A DNA stretch of 44,764 bases from assembly GCF_001854805.1 (NCBI RefSeq), contig NZ_MBLO01000045.1:2614-47377 (forward strand). The letters are read 5' to 3'. Shown in pieces: positions 15,605-24,664 of the stretch. The first letter of the stretch is position 1; each line of letters starts with the position of its first letter. The notes beneath the pieces were generated by a model. The model saw only the letters and a list, made by a program, of their open reading frames with translations, had not been told where the DNA came from and did no database searches. Made by a program: the position numbers and the translations under genes. The stretch is from Pseudofrankia coriaricola (GTDB lineage: Bacteria > Actinomycetota > Actinomycetes > Frankiales > Frankiaceae).

Positions 15605-15971
15605 TTCCAGGCCAGGGATCCTCGTACGCCGCCCGGCGGGCCGGCACGTCAGGTGGCGAGTGCCCTGCCGAAGGGGGTGGTACGCACCTCAAACGGTCGT
15701 ACGCGCCTCGCGACGACACGGCGACGGTGCGTTACCGAAGGTGCCGGCACCGCAGGGACTGGTCGTCCGGCAGTCCCACCGACCTGGGGCGGGGCCGAGC
15801 TACAACGCGGTACCGCTACGACGATGTACGGAGCACCGGCTGATGTATCCCGCGCACAATGCCCCTGCTCAACCGCGAACTCGGAGCGGGATGGTGGCGT
15901 ACATACGCTGAGACGCACCAGGCGTTCGCCAGTCCGGACGCCAGAGGATGCGACGTGGGCGACGGGACATC

Positions 15972-16565
15972 TCAGGCGTCATGTGTCGGGCGCACTTTTG
16001 AGATGACGTTGGTGTCGCCGCCCCTCATACGCATACGCGCCAGGATCTCGGCGAAGTCCGCGCGGTCCGCGGCGCTGCTGCCGCACAGCCCGAAATCGAC
16101 CTGCCGCACTGAGTCCGTCGCCTCCGACGAGATCCTCTTTCCGGCGGCCGTAATCGACACCAGGGTCGCGCGCCGATCCGTCGGGTGCGGACTGCGAACG
16201 ATCAGCCCCCGCTTCTCGAGTCGGTCCGTCGCCAGAGTCGCTGTCGTGGCGTGCACGAGCAGGATCCGCGCCAGTTGACTGATCAGGCGGGTCCCGTTGT
16301 CGCTGAGACGCAGCGTCATCAACAGCATGTAGTCGGTGATGTTGAGCTTGTGGGCACGCAGCGCGCCCTCGACCTGGTCGGCCACCATCCGGTGGAAGCG
16401 GAACAGCGAGCCCATGGTGAAGAACTCGTCTTGCTGCTCGCCGAGGCCGTGCAGCGCCCAGAAGGGACGTGCCCACTCCAGCGGGTCGATGGGCGATGTG
16501 ACCCGCGCCGAACTGCTCTCGTCCGAACGAGATGACATCGCTGGCTCCGTTTCGGTCGAGCCCAT
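15972..16565 (-). CDS. MarR-family transcriptional regulator
   Basis: A 197-aa regulator with a winged helix-turn-helix of MarR type: helices around residues 53-120 (LNITDYMLLMTLRLSDNGTR, ISQLARILLVHATTATLATDRLEKRGLI) and the wing RSPHPTDRRATLVSIT at 124-139. The N-terminal 45 residues are a low-complexity Ser/Glu stretch plus a helix. Family members are dimers that repress nearby catabolic or efflux genes and are released by phenolic, CoA-thioester or other small ligands. It lies between the amidohydrolase and transporter genes, all leftward. The ATG is about 17 nt downstream of a TATAGT box with no clear ribosome site, so the mRNA may be almost leaderless. Confidence 0.88.
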   Translation of the reverse strand: MGSTETEPAMSSRSDESSSARVTSPIDPLEWARPFWALHGLGEQQDEFFTMGSLFRFHRMVADQVEGALRAHKLNITDYMLLMTLRLSDNGTRLISQLARILLVHATTATLATDRLEKRGLIVRSPHPTDRRATLVSITAAGKRISSEATDSVRQVDFGLCGSSAADRADFAEILARMRMRGGDTNVISKVRPTHDA

Positions 16566-16582
16566 CGAATACTGTGGAATGA

Positions 16583-16611
16583 ACTATACGGGACCGCACC
16601 ATTTACGGTGC
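16583..16611 (-). promoter_or_regulatory. Promoter and dyad of the marR gene
   Basis: On the minus strand TATAGT (16588-16583) fits a -10 box. Upstream, GCACC (16596-16600) and GGTGC (16607-16611) form a 5-6-5 dyad over the place where the -35 would lie. A repressor bound there would block its own promoter. The reading is by eye. Confidence 0.4.
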
Positions 16612-16672
16612 CCCCGCCATGCGTCGCCGCGCCCCCCCCGCGGCCGGTCCCCCGCCCTCCCGCCCCGCGGCC

Positions 16673-17683
16673 TCAGTCCGGGAGCCCAAGGAACCGACGC
16701 GCATTGCGAAAGGTGACCTGCTCCAGCATGTCGCTGGGCAGGGAGCCGACCTGGTCGAGGATCAGTCCAGGAAGGTCCGGCCCGAACGGGTAGTCCGAAC
16801 CGACGACTATCTGCGAGGTCCCGTACGTCTGCTCGAGGTGCCGGAAGGCCGCCGGGGCGAAGACCAGGCAGTCGACCCACATCCGTCGCGCGTACGCGCT
16901 CGGCGTCTCCGGCAGCACGTCCATGAGGTGCAGGTCACGTCGATCAACGGGTCGGTGGTCTGACCGCCACGTCCGGTCCAGGCGCGGCAGGATCATCACC
17001 AAAGAGCCCGCGCCGTGACTCGCGCATATCCTCAGCCGTGGGAAGTCGCGCACGATCCCCTCGATGATCAGCCCCGCGAGCGCGGCTCCGATCTCGTTGG
17101 GGAGCGAGGTCGCCGCGGCGGCGGTCTCCCAGGTTATCCCCAACGGTGCGCGTCCCTGACCAGCATGCACGAACAGCGCGAGGTCGAGCCGTGCTGCCTC
17201 CGCGAAGAAGGACCGGTACCGGGCGTCGCACAGCGGCACGCCGGCCACACTCGACCCGATCTCGACGCCGCGCAGCCCCGCGGCGCTGACCTCGCCCAAC
17301 ATCTGGGTGGCGGCGTCAGGTTCCTGCATCGGCACGACGCCCAGACCGACCAACTTGCCCAGTCCGCTCGCCACCTGGTCCGCGATCCACTCGTTCGTGC
17401 GCGAACAGAAGTGTGCCGCCTCGTCGGCCGGTGCCTCGTAGTTCAGCAGCGCCGGCATCATTGAGAGCACCTGGATCTCGACGCCGGCCTCGCGCATGTC
17501 GTCGAGGCGTTCGGCCAGGCTGTAGCCCCCCGGCTTGACAGCTCGGGTCTTACGCCCGCCGCGGCACAACCAGGCTTCCTCGCCCGACCGGTCGAGCGAC
17601 TGCCAGGGATAGCTGCCGCTCAGCCCGAACGGGATCTCCGGGGGCACGACGTGCGTGTGTACGTCGATCATCTGATTGACCAC
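16673..17683 (-). CDS. ACMSD-type amidohydrolase-family (decarboxylase/hydrolase) enzyme
   Basis: A 336-aa metal-dependent TIM barrel of the amidohydrolase-2 family, which includes aminocarboxymuconate-semialdehyde decarboxylase, gamma-resorcylate decarboxylase and related ring-product hydrolases. All expected metal and catalytic residues are visible: H9 and H11 in DVHTH, H173 in FVHAG, H223 in ASHGAG and D297 in GSDYPFG. GTG 17683 is chosen because AGGAG lies eight bases upstream; ATG 17671 would remove four residues. It starts 129 bp after the small helical protein gene, a gap in which I see no clear signal, and precedes the marR gene. Reaction unknown; decarboxylation or C-C hydrolysis of an intermediate is plausible. 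Confidence 0.82.
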   Translation of the reverse strand: MVNQMIDVHTHVVPPEIPFGLSGSYPWQSLDRSGEEAWLCRGGRKTRAVKPGGYSLAERLDDMREAGVEIQVLSMMPALLNYEAPADEAAHFCSRTNEWIADQVASGLGKLVGLGVVPMQEPDAATQMLGEVSAAGLRGVEIGSSVAGVPLCDARYRSFFAEAARLDLALFVHAGQGRAPLGITWETAAAATSLPNEIGAALAGLIIEGIVRDFPRLRICASHGAGSLVMILPRLDRTWRSDHRPVDRRDLHLMDVLPETPSAYARRMWVDCLVFAPAAFRHLEQTYGTSQIVVGSDYPFGPDLPGLILDQVGSLPSDMLEQVTFRNARRFLGLPD

Positions 17684-17812
17684 GCCGAGAGCTCCTAACC
17701 ACGACCATTGACGCTTCGGCTCAAGAGCCTCGACGCCATCGATTTACCAGCATCACCGAGCTTCGGTACGGGTTGCGCCGCTCCTGCCACGAAACGCGGG
17801 GAACGTGGCGGG

Positions 17813-18259
17813 TCACTTCGCCAGCTGCGCAACGATGCGCAGGCGCAGCTCGGGACATGAGTCATCCGATTCCGAGCCCTGGTGCGCACGCCACCACACG
17901 CCCAGGTCGTGGCTGGCCTGAGCGAGGATCTCCGCGGCCTGCGTGTAGCGCGCGTTGACCTCGGCGAACGTCTCCAGAGGACCGTCGCTCAACGAGCGGA
18001 TCCGCCGGGCGAGGTCGGCGAAGTGGTCCCTTCTGTCGCCATCGGCCCCGACCCACTCGTCGATGTCGGCGAGCAGCCCGACGACGAGGTCGGTGCGGTG
18101 CCGCACCCGGAGCGCCGCGTCGTCCCAGTCGATCTGCGCGAGGACGGCTCGGATCTCACGCAGGCGTGCGCGCGCGAAGTCCGAGCGCACCTCCGGCTCG
18201 ATGACGTCCCTGAGTACGGCGCGGACCCCGGCGATCGTCTCAGCGGGTGTCGGTCGCAT
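17813..18259 (-). CDS. Small helical protein, candidate partner of the APH-type kinase
   Basis: A 148-aa protein, mostly predicted helix, with no catalytic motif I recognise. It begins two bases after the stop of the phosphotransferase gene and has a long purine ribosome site (GGAGGGAAGG) before ATG 18259, so the two are translated as a pair. Size and placement recall LvaB, the small protein needed by the LvaA kinase of Pseudomonas levulinate catabolism, and the small uncharacterised proteins found beside similar kinases in actinobacteria. The N-terminal pattern (RPTPAETIAGVRAVLRD) loosely fits that group. This relation is an inference I could not test. Confidence 0.6.
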   Translation of the reverse strand: MRPTPAETIAGVRAVLRDVIEPEVRSDFARARLREIRAVLAQIDWDDAALRVRHRTDLVVGLLADIDEWVGADGDRRDHFADLARRIRSLSDGPLETFAEVNARYTQAAEILAQASHDLGVWWRAHQGSESDDSCPELRLRIVAQLAK

Positions 18260-18261
18260 TC

Positions 18262-19314
18262 CTACCTTCCCTCCGCCGCGAGGACCGCCGCGAGGACCCT
18301 CCGGACGAGGCCGTCGGACGGCGGCTGTGGTCGGTCGGTGGTGCCGAGGGCGAAGTTCCGCGCCGCGGTCACCGCGATGACGGCCAGTCGGAAGGCCGAC
18401 ATGATCTGCCAGAATTCCAACGCCCTCCGGTTGATCTCCAAACCCGTCCGTTCGGTGTAGCGGCGCAGGAAGTCCTCGACCTCCCACCTGCCAGGGATGA
18501 AGTGCTCGTGCGTGTAGAGCGTCGTCGTGTACCAGCCGAGGTCGTCGAGCGGATCACCGAGGTGGACCAGTTCCCAGTCGAGTACGACGGAGAGCTTGCC
18601 TTCGTGGACCAGGACGTTGGCCGGGCGGAAGTCGCCGTGCACCACCACCATCCGGGCCGGCGGCGGCGGGGGGTTGTCGCGCAGCCACGCCGCGACCGCC
18701 CGCAGACCGGGCTCGGGTTCGATCTGCGCGGCGTCAAGCCTACCTTCCCATTGCTCCAGCTCCTGCAACGCGGGCTCGGGACCCGGGTCGGGCAACACTC
18801 CCTGGACTCCGGTCTCGTTCGCGTCGATCACGTGCAGCTGACCCAGAGCATCCGCCAACGAGGCCGCGAAGGCTGACTGACCTTCCGTACCCAGTCTGAG
18901 TGGATCGTTCGGCCGCAGCACCGCACGGTGCGCTGAACCCTCGCAGCGTTCGACGATCATCGCGGGCCGGAGCAGCTGCTCGCCGGTGTCGTCGAGCCAG
19001 TGGACCCGCGGGCTGGGCATGCCGGTTCTCGCCAGGTGCTTGAGCACGGCGAACTCGGCCACCCGTTGCGTCTCGACCACGTCGGCGGGCGGATCTCGCC
19101 GCATCAGGAGTCGGTGGACAGACCGTTCGCCGTTGTCGGCCCAGACCGCGTCGAAGGGCCAGTTCTCCCTCGAGGCACCGCCACCGGAGCGACGCAGGTT
19201 CGTGACCTCAGGCTCGGCCCCGTCTGGGAGGTTCGCGCGCAGGAACGCCGTGAGCGCCTCGACGACGGCGTCAAGCTCCGGGGCGGCCGCAGGCTGGACG
19301 GCCACAGCGTTCAC
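18262..19314 (-). CDS. APH/ACAD10-like phosphotransferase (possible hydroxyacyl-CoA kinase)
   Basis: A 350-aa protein-kinase-like fold of the aminoglycoside-phosphotransferase family. The catalytic loop HGDFRPANVL has H226, D228 and N233, and the metal-binding VLDWE has D246. An N-lobe segment RRSGGGASRENW near 41-52 occupies the Gly-rich-loop position. Members embedded in fatty-acid operons include LvaA and the kinase domain of ACAD10/ACAD11, which phosphorylate 4-hydroxyacyl-CoA. Its setting near an acyl-CoA dehydrogenase, with a small protein directly behind, favours such a role over antibiotic resistance. The GTG start overlaps the preceding stop by four bases (GTGA). Confidence 0.8.
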   Translation of the reverse strand: MNAVAVQPAAAPELDAVVEALTAFLRANLPDGAEPEVTNLRRSGGGASRENWPFDAVWADNGERSVHRLLMRRDPPADVVETQRVAEFAVLKHLARTGMPSPRVHWLDDTGEQLLRPAMIVERCEGSAHRAVLRPNDPLRLGTEGQSAFAASLADALGQLHVIDANETGVQGVLPDPGPEPALQELEQWEGRLDAAQIEPEPGLRAVAAWLRDNPPPPPARMVVVHGDFRPANVLVHEGKLSVVLDWELVHLGDPLDDLGWYTTTLYTHEHFIPGRWEVEDFLRRYTERTGLEINRRALEFWQIMSAFRLAVIAVTAARNFALGTTDRPQPPSDGLVRRVLAAVLAAEGR

Positions 19315-20438
19315 GGGCCGGCCTTGTACTTCGCCGCGACCGCCTCCGGGTACTTGGTGTAGCCGGGGAGGACCACGTACTGCATGACGCCGTAGCCGAC
19401 CTGGCCCTCGTGCCGCACCTCGAACAAGTGGTCGCTGCCCGCCTTGGCGTAGCGGTAGATCTGGCTCTCGTCGGTGAGGTCCCAGGTCTCGTGCTCCAGG
19501 CTCTCCTCACCCTTCCAGTGGCCCTGGAACCACCCGTTCCAACCCTCGTACCCGCCACCGCGCAGGTGGGCGCGCCCAGGGTGGGCCTTGAGTTCGAACT
19601 CCATCGCGCGGCCCGACTCCAGCGTGAGCGTGATCAGTCCGCCGTCGAGAGCCGGGGCCGGGGCGCCGTGGATCCACTGGAGGTCGTGTTCCACCCCGAT
19701 GATCGCGTCGTCGTCGGCGGGAGCGCCGAAGCGTCGCCCGATACCTGCGGTCAGGTGCGTCAGCCGACCGGGCTGGTCCTCGCGGATGTAGACGTGCACC
19801 CCGAACTCGGGCAGCTGGAAGGGGCAGAACATCGCGAACTTCCACTTTGGGCGGTCGGCCGGCTGCGCGCCCTGCACGCGCGGCAGCGGGCGGGTACCCC
19901 AGGAGTGGTCGCGCTCGCCCCACCAGGTCTCCGGCGTCAGGGTCCATTCGCCGGTGGGTCCCTGCAGCGTGCCCGCTCCGCGCCCCATCTGCGCGTAGCG
20001 GGCCGCGTCGTAGACGACCCGGCTCCGGGCCACCTCGAAGTGCCGATCCTCCAGGATCGGCTCCTGGTCACTGGTCCAGGTGATGTCGAACGCCAGGCCG
20101 GACGGGTTGTCGTCGAGGATGAACCGGATCTCCTCGTACGGTTTGACGATCTCGGCCCGGAGCGGACCGACGGCCATCAGATCATTGCGGGGCGAGAGCG
20201 CACGGGCCATCCGAACATTGGTCTGCGTGTCCCCGTGAGCCAGGACGGCGTAGGCCTCCTGGGTGTCCTGGTTGGGGTAGTGGCCCAGCCCCAAGGTCAG
20301 CACGGCGTCCTTGGACCGGACGTCCTGAAAGCTCACCCAATACCGCTCGCGCCAGCTCGGGTCGCTCGACGCGACCATCGCGTGCGGGTAGGAGACCTGG
20401 TGATAGAAGTACTCGTCAGGCGGACTCAAACGCACCAT
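19311..20438 (-). CDS. CrtC/AttH lipocalin-like protein
   Basis: A 375-aa protein with no signal peptide or membrane segment. Its aromatic-rich beta-strand composition and WGERDHSWGTRP motif (residues about 170-181) recall the two-lipocalin fold of carotenoid 1,2-hydratase (CrtC) and AttH-like proteins. Hydration or isomerisation of a double bond, or lipid binding, are possibilities. ATG 20438 is preferred because conservation-like sequence (VRLSPPDEYFYHQ) begins there; the frame is open upstream to 20597 but that portion is Ala/Arg-rich. It overlaps the kinase gene by four bases, implying a joint function, and starts 139 bp after the crotonase stop. The family link is from memory of the motif and is uncertain. 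Confidence 0.55.
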   Translation of the reverse strand: MVRLSPPDEYFYHQVSYPHAMVASSDPSWRERYWVSFQDVRSKDAVLTLGLGHYPNQDTQEAYAVLAHGDTQTNVRMARALSPRNDLMAVGPLRAEIVKPYEEIRFILDDNPSGLAFDITWTSDQEPILEDRHFEVARSRVVYDAARYAQMGRGAGTLQGPTGEWTLTPETWWGERDHSWGTRPLPRVQGAQPADRPKWKFAMFCPFQLPEFGVHVYIREDQPGRLTHLTAGIGRRFGAPADDDAIIGVEHDLQWIHGAPAPALDGGLITLTLESGRAMEFELKAHPGRAHLRGGGYEGWNGWFQGHWKGEESLEHETWDLTDESQIYRYAKAGSDHLFEVRHEGQVGYGVMQYVVLPGYTKYPEAVAAKYKAGP

Positions 20439-20577
20439 TTCATTCCCATCTGCTGTCGGCCACCGTGCGGTGTGAGTGTGTGGTGGACCGACAAAGGCCC
20501 TCCACGACGCGGCAGCCTGCAACGCCTGCTCTGGGCGCGCACCCTGCCGCCGCTCGGCCGCGGCCGCCTGGAGCTCC

Positions 20578-21444
20578 TCAGCGGCCCTGCCACACACCCG
20601 GACGCTTCTCGCTCAGCGCGGCTACCGCCTCCCGCAGGTCCTCGCTCTGCGTGGTGATCGCCTCCAGGTAGAAGCCGGTGTCGAAGCACTGGTCGATCCG
20701 TGACGCCAGGGCCTTGTTCAATGTCCGCTTTGTCAGCTGCACCGCCACAGGCGGGAGCGCGGCCACCTGCCGCGCGAGCTCGAAGGCGAGCGGGCCGACC
20801 TCTTCGGGGGTTTCGACGAGATCGCTGACCATCCCGAGCTTCCACGCGTCCTCTGCGAGCAGCCACTCACCCCACAGCAGGTGACGCTTGGCTCGCGCCA
20901 GGCCGAGGTGGCTCGGCCACATCACAGCGCCACCGTCACCCGCCACCAGGCCGAGCTGGACGTGCGGGTCGGAGAACCGCACTCCTGGCGTCGAGACGAT
21001 GCGGTCCGTGGTGAGCACGAGGCTGGTAGCGACGCCGAACACGTGACCGTGCACGGCGCTGACGATCGGCTTGGTGAAGTCGGCGAACTGCCGGAACAAC
21101 CGTCGACCAGTGTCGACGTCCTTGAGTAGCAACCGCAGATCGGCGTTGATCTGCAGCATGCGCTCCGTGTCACCACCTGCGGAGAAGTGCTTGCCGGTCG
21201 AGGTGAGCACGACGGCGTTCACGCCGTCGTCGCCCTCAAGCTCCGCGAACGCCGGTCCCAGCTCCCCGAACAGCAGCTCGTCGAACCGGTTGTGCAGTTC
21301 CGGGCGGGTGAACCGCACCTCGCCCACGGCGTCGTGCCTGTGCACCGCCAGCGTGCTGTATTCCGTCATCGTTGTGCCCGTCTGCTCGCTGCGCTGTTCG
21401 GCCAGGTCCAGGTCGTCTCCACCAGACGAGGCGTCGGCCCTCAT
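20578..21444 (-). CDS. Crotonase-superfamily protein lacking both hydratase glutamates
   Basis: A 288-aa enoyl-CoA hydratase/isomerase fold. The oxyanion segment GKHFSAGGD and core HGHVFGVATSLVLTTD are clear. The two catalytic glutamates of true hydratases are absent: the GGGxE position reads GVATS, and the second Glu reads His in SDPHVQLG. An Asp in VAGDGGA may serve instead, as acidic residues in this loop do in isomerase-type members. ATG 21444 overlaps the racemase stop (ATGA); the family-like sequence starts at a second ATG, 21369 (MTEYSTLAV), which would shorten it by 25 residues. Isomerase or other CoA chemistry is likelier than hydration. Confidence 0.75.
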   Translation of the reverse strand: MRADASSGGDDLDLAEQRSEQTGTTMTEYSTLAVHRHDAVGEVRFTRPELHNRFDELLFGELGPAFAELEGDDGVNAVVLTSTGKHFSAGGDTERMLQINADLRLLLKDVDTGRRLFRQFADFTKPIVSAVHGHVFGVATSLVLTTDRIVSTPGVRFSDPHVQLGLVAGDGGAVMWPSHLGLARAKRHLLWGEWLLAEDAWKLGMVSDLVETPEEVGPLAFELARQVAALPPVAVQLTKRTLNKALASRIDQCFDTGFYLEAITTQSEDLREAVAALSEKRPGVWQGR

Positions 21445-22577
21445 GGGGCGGAGGCCACCGCGACGCCCTGCTGCGTCAGGTCGTCGATCTCGTCAGCCGT
21501 CAAGCCCCAGTCCCGCAGCGCGTCGACGGTGTGCTGCCCAGGTCGAGGGGCTCCAGCCGAGACCGCACCCGGCGTCCGGGAGAACCGGGGCGCCGGGGCG
21601 GGTTGCGGGACGCCGGCGACCTCCACGAACGTGCCGCGAGTGCGGTTGTGCTCGTTCTGGGGCGCCTCGGTGAGCCGGAGGACAGGAGACACGCAGGCTT
21701 CGGTCCCGGCGAAGTGAGCGGTCCATTCCGCGCGCGTCCGGATCTTGAAGACCTCCCGGAACCGCTCACGCATCGCCGGCCAGGAGGACTGGTCGTCCTG
21801 AGGCCCGACGGTTGCCGGGTCCAGGCCAAGGCCGTCGAGCAGCGCGGCGTAGAACCGGGGCTCGATCGCGCCCACGGCGACGTACTCACGGTCCGAGGTC
21901 TCGTACGTGTCGTAGAACGGGGCGCCACCGTCGGTGAGGTTGACACCTCGCTCGTCGACCCACCACCCCTCCGCGATCATGCCGTGCAGGCACGAGGTCA
22001 GCAGGGCGGCACCGTCCACCATCGCGGCGTCAACGACCTGGCCTCGGCCACTGCGGGCCCGTTCGACGAGCGCCGACACAAGACCGACAACGAGCAGCAT
22101 TCCGCCACCGCCGAAGTCTCCGACGAAGTTGACTGGCGGCACGGGCCGCTCGCCCACCCGGCCGACTGGGTGGAGCGCACCTGCGATCGCGATGTAGTTG
22201 ATGTCGTGGCCGACCTCCGGGGCCAACAAGCCGGTCTGCCCCCAGCCGGTCATCCGTCCGTACACCAGCCTGGGATTGTGCTCCCAGCAGTCCTCCGGGC
22301 CGATGCCGAGGCGCTCGGCAACCCCGGGTCGGTTGCCCTCGACGAGGATGTCGGCGTGGGCGACCATACGCAGCAAGGCGCCGCGCCCCGCGGGCTTCTT
22401 CAGGTCAAGGATCGCCGAGCGCTTCCCACGCCCCAGCGTGAGCGGCGCCTCCAACTCCCGCGAGGGCCGGTCGATGCGAAGCACGTCAGCACCCATGTCG
22501 GCCAACATCGCGCAGGCGAACGGGGCCGGCGCGAGACTCGCGAGCTCGATCACGCGCACACCAGCTAGCGGACCCAT
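21441..22577 (-). CDS. mcr: Alpha-methylacyl-CoA racemase
   Basis: A 378-aa family III CoA-transferase fold of the racemase branch, which interconverts 2R- and 2S-methylacyl-CoA so that acyl-CoA dehydrogenase can act. Diagnostic residues correspond to those of mycobacterial MCR: H124 in GHDINYIA, D154 in NFVGDFGGG and E239 in AIEPRF. GWGQTG precedes the His. Length matches the family. GGGAGG stands five bases before ATG 22577. It lies 81 bp after the thiolase gene and overlaps the crotonase. Its presence implies a methyl-branched (isoprenoid or steroid-like) acyl chain. Confidence 0.9.
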   Translation of the reverse strand: MGPLAGVRVIELASLAPAPFACAMLADMGADVLRIDRPSRELEAPLTLGRGKRSAILDLKKPAGRGALLRMVAHADILVEGNRPGVAERLGIGPEDCWEHNPRLVYGRMTGWGQTGLLAPEVGHDINYIAIAGALHPVGRVGERPVPPVNFVGDFGGGGMLLVVGLVSALVERARSGRGQVVDAAMVDGAALLTSCLHGMIAEGWWVDERGVNLTDGGAPFYDTYETSDREYVAVGAIEPRFYAALLDGLGLDPATVGPQDDQSSWPAMRERFREVFKIRTRAEWTAHFAGTEACVSPVLRLTEAPQNEHNRTRGTFVEVAGVPQPAPAPRFSRTPGAVSAGAPRPGQHTVDALRDWGLTADEIDDLTQQGVAVASAP

Positions 22578-22658
22578 GGCACCCTCCCAGGAGACGGCGG
22601 CGGACGAGCCTCGAACGGGAGCTCGGTGCGCCGCGGCTCACCGGTCCCGGTCGATCGG

Positions 22659-23885
22659 TCAGACCCGTTCGATGATCGTCGCGGTGCCCATGCCGCCGCC
22701 CGTGCACATCGTGATCAGGCCAATCGTCTGGTCGCGGCGCTCGAGCTCGTCCAGGACGGTCTGGAACAGGACCGCTCCGGTCGCCCCGATCGGGTGACCC
22801 AGCGCGATCGCACCACCGTTCACGTTCACCCGGCTTTCGTCGATCTTGAGGTCACGCATCACCTTCATCGGGACGGCGGCGAAGGCTTCGTTGATCTCCC
22901 ACAGGTCGATGTCCGCGACGGACATCCCGGCCTTGGCCAGGCATGCCTCGGAGGCCGGTCCCGGCGCGGTGAGCATGATGACCGGATCCGCGGCGGCCAC
23001 GGTTCCGGCCACGACGCGAGCCCGAGGTCGCAGACCGTGGGCCCGGGCATAGGCCGGCGACGCGAGCACCATCGCCGCGGCAGCGTCCACGACGCCGGAG
23101 GAGTTGCCGGCGTGGTGAACGTGATCGATCCCGGTGACCTCGGGGTACACCACAGCACACCGCTCGTCGTAGCTCCGGCCCTCGGGCTGGACCTCGGCCC
23201 CCAGCGCGACGAAGGCCGGCTTCAGCTTCGCGAGCGACGCGACGGTCGTGCCCGGCCGCGGGTGCTCGTCCCGGTCGAGCACAACCTGGCCGGTCGCGTC
23301 CTTGACCGGCAGAATGCTCCTGTCGAAGGCGCCGTTCTCCATGGCCGCCGAGGCCCGGTCCTGGCTGCGCACCGCGAAGGCGTCGAGCTCAGACCGGGTG
23401 AACTTCTCTCGCGTGGCGATCAGGTCCGCGGAGATCCCCTGCGGCACCAACGGATAGAGGTCGAGCAGGCGGTCGTTGCCGGCCGCCGTCGGCGTGGTGA
23501 TGCCGCCCGGGTACCGGGACATGGACTCGACGCCGCCGGCGACGACGAGATCCTGCCAGCCAGCCGCGATGCCCATCGCGGCAAACATGATCGCCTGCTG
23601 CCCGGATCCGCAGAACCGGTTGAGGACCACGCCGGGAATCTGCTCCGGCCATCCCGCGGCGAGGACCGCCAACCGGGCGATGACGTTGGCGTGGTCACCA
23701 TCTGGGTTGCCGTTCCCCATGATGACGTCCTCGACCGCCGCGGGGTCGATCCCGGCGCGTTCGACCAGGCCGTTGAGCACCTGCGCCAGCAGCTCCTGCG
23801 GATGGATGTCGTGGAGCCCGCCCCCCGGCTTGCCCTTGGCCCGGGGAGTACGGGCCCCGTCGATGATCCACGCTTCGTTCACCAT
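22659..23885 (-). CDS. Acetyl-CoA acyltransferase (thiolase, FadA type)
   Basis: A 408-aa degradative thiolase for thiolytic release of acetyl- or propionyl-CoA from a 3-ketoacyl-CoA. Catalytic residues are visible: Cys92 in [10 protein letters not shown], His364 in GHPIGATG and Cys394 in [22 protein letters not shown] in the middle resembles FadA5-type steroid thiolases. Two consecutive ATG codons occur (23888 and 23885); GGAGG is two bases before the first and five before the second, so I chose 23885. The crotonase stop overlaps both, so translation is coupled. Confidence 0.9.
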   Translation of the reverse strand: MVNEAWIIDGARTPRAKGKPGGGLHDIHPQELLAQVLNGLVERAGIDPAAVEDVIMGNGNPDGDHANVIARLAVLAAGWPEQIPGVVLNRFCGSGQQAIMFAAMGIAAGWQDLVVAGGVESMSRYPGGITTPTAAGNDRLLDLYPLVPQGISADLIATREKFTRSELDAFAVRSQDRASAAMENGAFDRSILPVKDATGQVVLDRDEHPRPGTTVASLAKLKPAFVALGAEVQPEGRSYDERCAVVYPEVTGIDHVHHAGNSSGVVDAAAAMVLASPAYARAHGLRPRARVVAGTVAAADPVIMLTAPGPASEACLAKAGMSVADIDLWEINEAFAAVPMKVMRDLKIDESRVNVNGGAIALGHPIGATGAVLFQTVLDELERRDQTIGLITMCTGGGMGTATIIERV

Positions 23886-24664
23886 CATTGCCTCCGATCA
23901 GACCAGACGGACCAGTCTCTGGGTTGAGTCGAGCCATCCGGGCGCCCGAGGGCGCTCGAGCTTCCCGCGGGCGACGATCCGGACCGCCGCGCCACCTCCG
24001 CCCGCAGCAGGTCGGCGGAGCCGACGACATCGTTGAACGCCGACCGTGCACGCTCGAGTGCCGAGGGCCGACAGCCTGCCAACGTCGAGGCGAGCTCCAG
24101 CCCGGCATCGACGAGGTCAACCGGCTCGGCCAGCCGGTCGGCGAGGCCGGCGGACCAGGCGGTCGCGGCGGGCACCCGCTCCCCGAGGAGCACCATGCGA
24201 CGTGCCAGCGACAGGCCGACCCGTGCCACCAAGGAGCGGTAGGTGTACTCGCCCACACGGATCCCGAGCGGGATCTGCGGGAGCGAGAAGTAGGCGTCGG
24301 TTCCGGCGACAACGAGGTCACCACACAGCGCGAGCTCCACGCCCCCGCCGATCGCGCCTCGCTGCACGCACACGACGACCGGGACCGGGCACCTCGTCAC
24401 CTCGTCGAACAAGGAGACCAGGTCGACGAGGTAGCCTCGGAACTCGTCCGCGGTCAGGGCCGCCGCCTCCGAGTGATCGCCACCGGCGCAGAAGTGCTTG
24501 CCCTGCGCCGACAGCACGACGGCCGAGCCGAGATCGGTCGCGTCACGGATCGCCTCCCGGAGGTCTGACACCAGCTGCGGCCCCAGCGCGTTGTTCCGCT
24601 CCCCGTCGGCCAACTGGACGTGGGCGACGCGGCCGTGCCGGCTGACGACGACCAGGCCGGTCAT
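23885..24664 (-). CDS. Enoyl-CoA hydratase/isomerase family protein
   Basis: A 259-aa crotonase-fold protein. GKHFCAGGD supplies the oxyanion hole and RGAIGGGVELALCGD keeps the first hydratase glutamate (GGGxE). The second glutamate position reads Gln in SLPQIPLG. Many such one-glutamate members are isomerases or act on unusual acyl-CoAs. ATG 24664 overlaps the acyl-CoA dehydrogenase stop by four bases, and its own stop overlaps the thiolase start, placing it mid-operon. The reading frame is open far upstream to 24886, but that lies inside the dehydrogenase gene. Confidence 0.8.
   Translation of the reverse strand: MTGLVVVSRHGRVAHVQLADGERNNALGPQLVSDLREAIRDATDLGSAVVLSAQGKHFCAGGDHSEAAALTADEFRGYLVDLVSLFDEVTRCPVPVVVCVQRGAIGGGVELALCGDLVVAGTDAYFSLPQIPLGIRVGEYTYRSLVARVGLSLARRMVLLGERVPAATAWSAGLADRLAEPVDLVDAGLELASTLAGCRPSALERARSAFNDVVGSADLLRAEVARRSGSSPAGSSSALGRPDGSTQPRDWSVWSDRRQ

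Noticed and set aside
15503-15971. Short open frames between the binding-protein and marR genes
   Set aside because: They overlap each other on both strands, have no ribosome sites and arginine-rich translations; the operator-like DNA lies in the same interval.
18262-19314. Aminoglycoside resistance gene
   Set aside because: The family signature alone is not resistance; the gene is embedded in an acyl-CoA operon with a dedicated small partner.
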